NCBI GenBank assembly: GCA_007753675.1
Contig: CP036432.1
Coordinates: forward strand, 9,581,381-9,645,380
Origin: Stieleria magnilauensis
Lineage (GTDB): Bacteria > Planctomycetota > Planctomycetia > Pirellulales > Pirellulaceae
Length of the DNA stretch: 64,000 nt
Direction: 5' to 3'
This document shows, in pieces, positions 58,934 to 64,000 of this stretch (positions are counted from its first letter, which is position 1; the number at the start of each line of letters is the position of its first letter). Both the position numbers and the translations under genes were made by a program. The notes under the pieces were generated by a model. The model had not been told where the DNA came from and did not search any database. It saw nothing but the letters and a program-made list of their open reading frames with translations.

Positions 58934-60423
58934 AAGCATCAAGCCCCCCCTGTCGATTCGATCAATTGGATGCGTTTCTGGCCGGTGAGCTTTCCGCCGC
59001 GCAAGTGGAACAACTCGAACGACATCTGGATGCCTGCCCACACTGTGACAAAGAACTGACGCTGCGGACCGCCGACGATTCGTTCTGGGACGATGCCAAA
59101 ACCTTTCTCAGCTCGGCAGAGGACCTGCCATTGGACCACGACACCGATCACCATCCGCTGCCCACGACGCCGGATCAGAATCGGTGCAACCCGCCGGACC
59201 AAGACAATCAGCTTGGACAACTGAGCTTTTTGGATCCCACCGACGACCCGCACCGACTGGGACGTTTCGGCGGCTACGAGATCTCGGGCATCATCGGCCA
59301 AGGCGGCATGGGCGTGGTGATGAAGGGCTGGGATGTCTCGCTTGATCGCTTCGTCGCGATCAAGGTGCTCAGCCCCGCGTACGCCGGCCACTCGGCGGCA
59401 CGGAAACGATTTGCCCGTGAAGCACAAGCCGCCGCGGCGATTCTTCACGACAACGTGATCGCCATCTATGGCGTCGATCATTGGAAGGAAATGCCCTATC
59501 TGGTCATGCCCTACATCAAGGGCGAATCGCTGCAGCATCGCATCGACCGCTCCGCTCCGCTGTCACTGGAAAACATCCTCGAGATCTCGCTACAAATCGC
59601 GCGGGGCTTGGCGGCCGCTCATGATCAAGGCCTGATACACCGCGACATCAAACCGGCAAACATCTTGATGCCCGCGAGCGTTTCGCGGGTGATCATCACC
59701 GACTTTGGTCTGGCACGCACCGCCGATGATGCGAGCTTGACACGCAGCGGCGTGCTGGCCGGAACTCCCCAGTACATGTCGCCCGAACAAGCCAAGGGTG
59801 AATCGATCGACGGCCGCACCGATCTGTTCAGTCTCGGCAGTGTCATGTACGCGATGGCGTGCGGCCGACCGCCGTTCCGCGCCGAAACACCCTACGGCGT
59901 GCTTCGTAAAATCACCGACCAACCGCATCGCCCTCTTTCGCAGCTTCGTGAAGATCTGCCCCCATGGCTGGAAACCATCGTCGGCCGACTGCTACAAAAA
60001 GATCCCTCCAAGCGATTTGATGACGCCCATCAACTGGCTGACTATCTCGAAGATTGCCTCGCGCATCTGCGTCAGCCGACGACGACACTCCTGCCCAAAA
60101 TCGAAGCACCGACGAAACGACTGCGACCAGCAATCCCGCTCGTCTTATCGTTCGCCGCTCTGCTCCTGGTCGGAGGGTGGTTCGCGATCGATCGATTCAC
60201 CACTCGCAATCGAAACGCCCCGCCATCGGCTTTCGATCCGGGCGACGCCTCCGCTGCGCCGCGTTCCCCGGATCCTGATCCCTCGCCTTCGGACCCACCG
60301 CCGACTCACTTGGAATGGGAGTTCGATGCGACACCACTGGATCAATTGGAAACCGAACTCGATCTGCTGCTGAACGAAACCGTCACCGATCCATTCGCCG
60401 ATCCGTCACCCACATCGGAGTAA
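58930..60423 (+). CDS. Transmembrane Ser/Thr kinase with zinc-finger anti-sigma-like N-terminus
   Basis: The 497-residue protein has an HxxxCxxC zinc motif (H32, C36, C39) in FLAGELSAAQVEQLERHLDACPHC, as in anti-sigma factors, then a Hanks kinase (about 115-380: GQGGMG 123-128, K145, HRDIKPAN 237-244, DFG 258-260), one membrane segment (about 400-421) and a short Pro/Asp-rich outer tail of about 75 residues. It is the counterpart of the kinase at 7592-10840 but without the large outer domain. It overlaps the ECF gene by 4 bp, so zinc-finger binding and/or phosphorylation probably controls that factor. The TPR gene follows 4 bp later. Confidence 0.92.
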   Translation: MKASSPPCRFDQLDAFLAGELSAAQVEQLERHLDACPHCDKELTLRTADDSFWDDAKTFLSSAEDLPLDHDTDHHPLPTTPDQNRCNPPDQDNQLGQLSFLDPTDDPHRLGRFGGYEISGIIGQGGMGVVMKGWDVSLDRFVAIKVLSPAYAGHSAARKRFAREAQAAAAILHDNVIAIYGVDHWKEMPYLVMPYIKGESLQHRIDRSAPLSLENILEISLQIARGLAAAHDQGLIHRDIKPANILMPASVSRVIITDFGLARTADDASLTRSGVLAGTPQYMSPEQAKGESIDGRTDLFSLGSVMYAMACGRPPFRAETPYGVLRKITDQPHRPLSQLREDLPPWLETIVGRLLQKDPSKRFDDAHQLADYLEDCLAHLRQPTTTLLPKIEAPTKRLRPAIPLVLSFAALLLVGGWFAIDRFTTRNRNAPPSAFDPGDASAAPRSPDPDPSPSDPPPTHLEWEFDATPLDQLETELDLLLNETVTDPFADPSPTSE

Positions 60424-60427
60424 CACG

Positions 60428-61957
60428 ATGAAACGTATGCATTTCAAAACACTCGCGTTCGCGCTGCTAGGCATCCTGGCGATGCAGCTCAGCGTGACGC
60501 CCCGCGCGACCGCCGAACTGTTGCCGGCGGACCAACTCGCATCGTGCCAATTGCACGTCATCGGCATCTACGCGCCCGAGGACCACAACACCGACGACCG
60601 CGTGTTCGTCGACGTGCAGCCCACCGGCAAACCGATCGTGCTGGCGTTAACCGGCTACTATGGTGCCCAATGGAACGTGAAGATTTCAGCTGACGCGGAC
60701 GTCCGTCAAGTGATTGTCGCCGGCTACTTCGAACACTCCGTGCGTGGACTCCCGGAAAGCGTTCCCACGGAAATGCTCACGTATTTTCCCGACGCAGACA
60801 AAACGCGTAAGGATTTCTTTTGGGCCTATTCATGGCATACCAAGAATGGTCGTGACCTGCGTTTGCGTCTCAAAGAACTCACCGGACTGGACATCAGCAC
60901 CTTTCAGGGCCAGTATTCGGCAAAGCGGTTCGTCGTGGACGGAAAGAATGGCGACGTTGCAGCATTTCTCGCTGCGGATCCGCCAAAATCCAAACCGACG
61001 GCCAACGCAACTGGCCTCGAGAAACAATTGCGTGACCATGGACTGGCCGCCAAGCTGAAACTGCTTCAGCTGTCCAATCAATTCAGTCAGAATCACCCTG
61101 CGGTCAAGCAACTTGAGCGAAGCATTGAACTGATCGACACGGAACTGAAACGGTTGGGCGCCGCCCCACTCGAACCGGCAACTGAGCAACCGGCAGCTGA
61201 GCAACTGGCGACATCAACACCACCGACAGAAACCGATTCGCACAAGGTGATCGAAGCGTTGGTGCGACAATCATTCGAGCTGCAGATGCAGCTACAAACG
61301 GCCCGCGTGGAAAAAGCCGAAGCCGACCTGCAACGCATCAAGCTTCAATTGCAGCAACGCGTCGACTCGGCCGAAGACATCATCGCCGCTCGCGTGAAGG
61401 AATTGATCCGTCGTGACGTGGCCAAGTCAAAGACGGGGGAACAGCCGGAGGAAGAGGTCCCCGCCTCCGTCCTCACCGACGAGGGCTGGAAGGCGTGGCG
61501 ATCTCGCGATACACGCAACGCCCTGAAAAGCTTTCTTTCGGCACTGAAATCCGAACCGGAGAATGAATCGGCACGCAACGGTTTGGGATGGACCTACGTG
61601 CATCTGGGGGAATACGGCAAAGCGATCACGGAATTCAAAAAGATCGACAAAGACTCCCCGGTTCAATCCGCAGCCCTCAATGGGATCGGCCAAAGCCTGC
61701 TCGCGTTGGGAAAACTGGATGAAGCCGAAAAGGTGTTGCTCGACGCGACCGAAGAGATGATTGCCAAATCCGGAGAAGCCCAAGCGGCCAAGATGGGACT
61801 GGCCGCCTGGTATGGTCTGGTCCGCACCTACCTGCAACAGAAAAACTACGAGCAGGCCAAACAGTGGAGTCAGCGTTACCTCAAGCACAAGCCCGATGAC
61901 AAACTGATGAAGGACATGCTGGAGCAAGCGGAATCGGAAACCGAAGTGAATCAGTAG
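60428..61957 (+). CDS. Exported TPR-repeat protein of the ECF/kinase operon
   Basis: The 509-residue protein has a signal peptide (1-29, ending PRATA), a beta-rich N-terminal domain (about 30-185: CQLHVIGIYAPEDHNTDDRVFVDV, ALTGYYGAQWNVKI) of unknown family, a charged coiled-coil stretch (about 270-345), and TPR repeats (about 355-500: GWKAWRSRDTRNALKSFLSALKSEPEN, ARNGLGWTYVHLGEYGKAITEFKKI, GQSLLALGKLDEAEKVLLDA, YLQQKNYEQAKQWSQRYLKHKP). It follows the kinase by 4 bp and may present a signal to the kinase outer tail; that is inference. The gene has little else to define its substrate. Confidence 0.85.
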   Translation: MKRMHFKTLAFALLGILAMQLSVTPRATAELLPADQLASCQLHVIGIYAPEDHNTDDRVFVDVQPTGKPIVLALTGYYGAQWNVKISADADVRQVIVAGYFEHSVRGLPESVPTEMLTYFPDADKTRKDFFWAYSWHTKNGRDLRLRLKELTGLDISTFQGQYSAKRFVVDGKNGDVAAFLAADPPKSKPTANATGLEKQLRDHGLAAKLKLLQLSNQFSQNHPAVKQLERSIELIDTELKRLGAAPLEPATEQPAAEQLATSTPPTETDSHKVIEALVRQSFELQMQLQTARVEKAEADLQRIKLQLQQRVDSAEDIIAARVKELIRRDVAKSKTGEQPEEEVPASVLTDEGWKAWRSRDTRNALKSFLSALKSEPENESARNGLGWTYVHLGEYGKAITEFKKIDKDSPVQSAALNGIGQSLLALGKLDEAEKVLLDATEEMIAKSGEAQAAKMGLAAWYGLVRTYLQQKNYEQAKQWSQRYLKHKPDDKLMKDMLEQAESETEVNQ

Positions 61958-61993
61958 TGCGACTTCGTTTGACACCAAACGGAGTAGTTTTGG

Positions 61994-62020
61994 GTAGCGG
62001 TAGGGCGCAAGCCCTTTGGC
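61994..62020. repeat. Family-C repeat, decayed fragment
   Basis: GTAGCGGTAGGGCGCAAGCC is a diverged left arm of the family-C palindrome, lying in the short gap between the convergent TPR and asparagine-synthetase-like genes. Confidence 0.6.
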
Positions 62021-62031
62021 ACCACGTCCCG

Positions 62032-63837
62032 TCACCGCACGACGCCCGTCATGTCGCGGTCGACGACGACGCGGCGCCACAGTTCGAACGTCATCAGCAT
62101 CCACAGCCGCATGCCGTAGCGACCGGCACCTTCTTCGATGTCGTAGCGCAACAGCTGTCGGATCCGATCGGGATCAAACAACTCGGCCTCCCGGACGTGC
62201 CACGATGCCAGCGTCTTTTTGGCCATCCGCCGCATTTCACCGCGAAACCAATAATGGACCGGGACCCGCATCCCGCTCTTGGGCCGCGCGATCACTTCGC
62301 GCGGCAAGTCGTCTTCGTAGGCTCGTTTGAGCACCCATTTCTCGTCACCGCTGCGGAGCTTCATGCGCGGCGGCATTTGGAAACTCAACCGAATTAATTC
62401 CTCGTCGAACAACGGTGCCAGCGGTGTCAGGCCCGACGCGGCCAACATCCGTTCGACTTTGGGCAGAATGAGATGGGCCCCCTTGAGACGAATATTGATT
62501 GCCATCAGCTTGTTCAAGAACGAACGCACCGATGTCTGTTCAAAGAACGGTGCCAGAATCGATACGAGATCGCGTTCGGGGTCAATCTGGTCTCGAATCC
62601 GCGGGTGCAACACACGAGACCATTCCTCATACGCCCGTCGATAGGACGCCAGGTACGCCTTTTCGCGGAAGCCCGGTTCTCGTGGAACACCGTACCAGTG
62701 CTGCATCATCATCGGCAAATTTTTGGGGCCGCCGAACAGCGGGTCGCCCCCTTCGCCGTTGAACACATACCGCACGTCTTGGCTGACGCGTCGGGCGAGT
62801 TCAAAATTCGGCTGCGTGATCGGATCGCCGATCGGATCGTCTAGATGCCAAATCATCTGACGCAGTCGCGGCGCAAATTGCCTGGGATTGACCATGACTT
62901 CATGGTGGTCGGTCCCCAGTCGGTCTGCGACGCTGCGGGCAAATCCCAACTCGTTGGGATAGTGTTTACCGAAGTGAATCGCATAGGTCAGCACGCGATG
63001 GCTGTGCTGACGGGCGACTTCGGCGGCGACGATGCTGGAGTCCAAACCGCCGGACAAAAAGATGCCGACGGGCTCGCCCGACGGCAAACGCCGCGCGACG
63101 GCATCACTGATCACACGCCGTGACTCGGCCACCCAGTGTCGATGATCCTCGCCGTCACCCAGGCCGTCCCATTCGTCCTCTTCAAACGGAAACAGATTCG
63201 TCAGCGTGCTGGACGCATCACTGCCAAGCGTGACCGCATGCCCGGCGGGCAATTCGTAAACATCCTTCAGCATCGTGCCGCTACCGGGTACGAAACTGAA
63301 GGCCAAATACTGCGCGATCGCCGCCGGTCTAATCTCCGCGGCATACTCCGGTGCCGAAGTGATCGCCTTGGGCTCCGACGCGACCAGCCAACGCGACATC
63401 GCGGCTGACGTGTCGGTGTATCGTCCGTAAAAAACCGTCCGCACTCCGGCGCCGATTCTCGCAACATGCAGTGCGCCGGCGGTCTCGTCAGAAATCGCCA
63501 CGATCGCCGCCCCCTGTAATCGCGACATTGCGGCCACCCCGCGTGCCCGATAATCCGCGGTCAAGCCGGACAGCGAGACCGATCCGCCGACAGATTCATT
63601 TCCGTCTCGGGTCAGGAAGCCACAGACCAGCAACGTCACATCGTCGTCGATCAACCAACGCCGATCCAAACGCAGACCGACGGCGTGGTCGTCGCTCAGT
63701 TGCAACCTGGCCAACGATGCGGTGCTCGACTGCAGAAGCCGATCGCCGGACGTCGTCCCTCGATGTGTGAGCGTCGCGACCATCGACCGCAACAACGCCT
63801 CTGCCGGCGGCCCCGTCAATCCGACCAGTGCATCCAT
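62032..63837 (-). CDS. Asparagine-synthetase-like protein lacking the glutaminase nucleophile
   Basis: The 601-residue protein has an N-terminal Ntn-type glutaminase-like domain (1-200) and a C-terminal synthetase domain with the PP-loop SGGLDSSIVAAEVA (about 262-275), NGEGGDPLFGG, and LPREVIARPKSGMRVPVHYW. The N-terminus reads MDALVGLTG where AsnB has MCGIxG, so the Cys2 nucleophile is replaced by Asp and glutamine cannot be used as ammonia source by that route. It may use free ammonia, another amine, or form an amide in a biosynthetic pathway, as AsnB-like amidotransferases and beta-lactam synthetases do. Five bases separate its start from the stop of the preceding partial gene. Confidence 0.88.
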   Translation of the reverse strand: MDALVGLTGPPAEALLRSMVATLTHRGTTSGDRLLQSSTASLARLQLSDDHAVGLRLDRRWLIDDDVTLLVCGFLTRDGNESVGGSVSLSGLTADYRARGVAAMSRLQGAAIVAISDETAGALHVARIGAGVRTVFYGRYTDTSAAMSRWLVASEPKAITSAPEYAAEIRPAAIAQYLAFSFVPGSGTMLKDVYELPAGHAVTLGSDASSTLTNLFPFEEDEWDGLGDGEDHRHWVAESRRVISDAVARRLPSGEPVGIFLSGGLDSSIVAAEVARQHSHRVLTYAIHFGKHYPNELGFARSVADRLGTDHHEVMVNPRQFAPRLRQMIWHLDDPIGDPITQPNFELARRVSQDVRYVFNGEGGDPLFGGPKNLPMMMQHWYGVPREPGFREKAYLASYRRAYEEWSRVLHPRIRDQIDPERDLVSILAPFFEQTSVRSFLNKLMAINIRLKGAHLILPKVERMLAASGLTPLAPLFDEELIRLSFQMPPRMKLRSGDEKWVLKRAYEDDLPREVIARPKSGMRVPVHYWFRGEMRRMAKKTLASWHVREAELFDPDRIRQLLRYDIEEGAGRYGMRLWMLMTFELWRRVVVDRDMTGVVR

Positions 63838-63841
63838 GAAT

Positions 63842-64000
63842 TCACTCGGCCCGTTGCCCAGCCAGCATCGCTCGCACCGCCGTCGCCTCGGCCAGGTAGA
63901 TGCTGCGCGACTGTTTCACGATGTCTTGCAATTGCTGCTCCGCCTGCTGGTTGTTGCCATCGATCAGCTCAATGAAAGCCAGTTTGTAGCGTGCCTTGTC
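63842..64000 (-). CDS. Partial protein, C-terminus only (helical repeat type)
   Basis: The minus strand reads a 52-residue C-terminus entering from the window edge: DKARYKLAFIELIDGNNQQ, then AEQQLQDIVKQSRSIYLAE and ATAVRAMLAGQRAE, stop at 63842-63844. It is helical and looks like the end of a TPR-type or coiled-coil protein, not identifiable. Its stop lies 4 bp before the start of the asparagine-synthetase-like gene, so the two are probably in one operon. Confidence 0.55.
   Translation of the reverse strand, partial: DKARYKLAFIELIDGNNQQAEQQLQDIVKQSRSIYLAEATAVRAMLAGQRAE

Noticed and set aside
1-64000. tRNA, rRNA, prophage or complete insertion sequence
   Set aside because: No cloverleaf, no rRNA-like stretch, no phage structural or integrase gene, and no transposase frame was seen. 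The palindromic repeats are too short to encode one.

Overview
The window looks like chromosomal DNA of a planctomycete, most likely of the Pirellulaceae/Rhodopirellula type. The reasons are GC-rich coding sequence, pairs of ECF sigma factor and Ser/Thr kinase genes, two secreted sulfatases, a ThuA/PVC-type dehydrogenase/HEAT/cytochrome c protein, weak Shine-Dalgarno signals and many short palindromic repeats between genes. This placement is inferred from gene content, not from a marker gene. I see no rRNA, tRNA, CRISPR array, prophage or complete insertion sequence.

Layout. 1-7080 is an ion-transport block: the end of an MscS channel, a PP2C phosphatase with a cyclic-nucleotide-binding-like domain, two glutamate-receptor-like channel genes joined to it by 4-bp ATGA overlaps, then CorA and MgtE. 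7085-13210 holds repeats, a decayed GNAT-type toxin-antitoxin remnant, a transmembrane kinase with its ECF sigma factor, and a PP2C/kinase pair. 13464-15788 pairs an M14-type deacylase with a RimK-like ligase that carries a C-terminal TrkA-C domain. 16299-29045 is mainly catabolic and secreted: the giant cytochrome protein, a sulfatase, two overlapping amidohydrolase genes, a transaldolase-like protein and a DedA protein. 29477-32736 encodes a secretin-domain protein and a WD40-like protein.

32779-39450 is a reductive uracil-degradation cluster: semialdehyde dehydrogenase, beta-ureidopropionase, NCS2 permease, class III aminotransferase and a PreA-like dehydrogenase. Dihydropyrimidinase and PreT are not in the window. 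39536-41209 is a sigma-70 factor with a long N-terminal helix-turn-helix extension, followed by about 830 bp of structured noncoding DNA, two uncharacterised exported proteins and a second sulfatase. 46162-50506 is a histidine kinase plus a receiver-GGDEF-EAL protein. 50711-53800 is an ECF sigma factor plus a receptor kinase whose extracytoplasmic part resembles a TAXI solute receptor. 53945-57890 has a thioredoxin-like lipoprotein and a VWA/membrane-protein pair. 58310-61957 is a third ECF/kinase module with a TPR partner. The window ends with an asparagine-synthetase-like protein that lacks the catalytic Cys.

Themes. Phospho-signalling dominates: four Ser/Thr kinases, two PP2C phosphatases, three ECF factors and one two-component pair. 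At least six families of palindromic repeat occupy intergenic space, often touching stop codons, and one copy sits in frame inside a kinase gene. The most unusual items are the kinase-TAXI fusion, the paired glutamate-receptor-like channels of which only one keeps a K+ selectivity filter, and the RimK-TrkA-C/deacylase pair.
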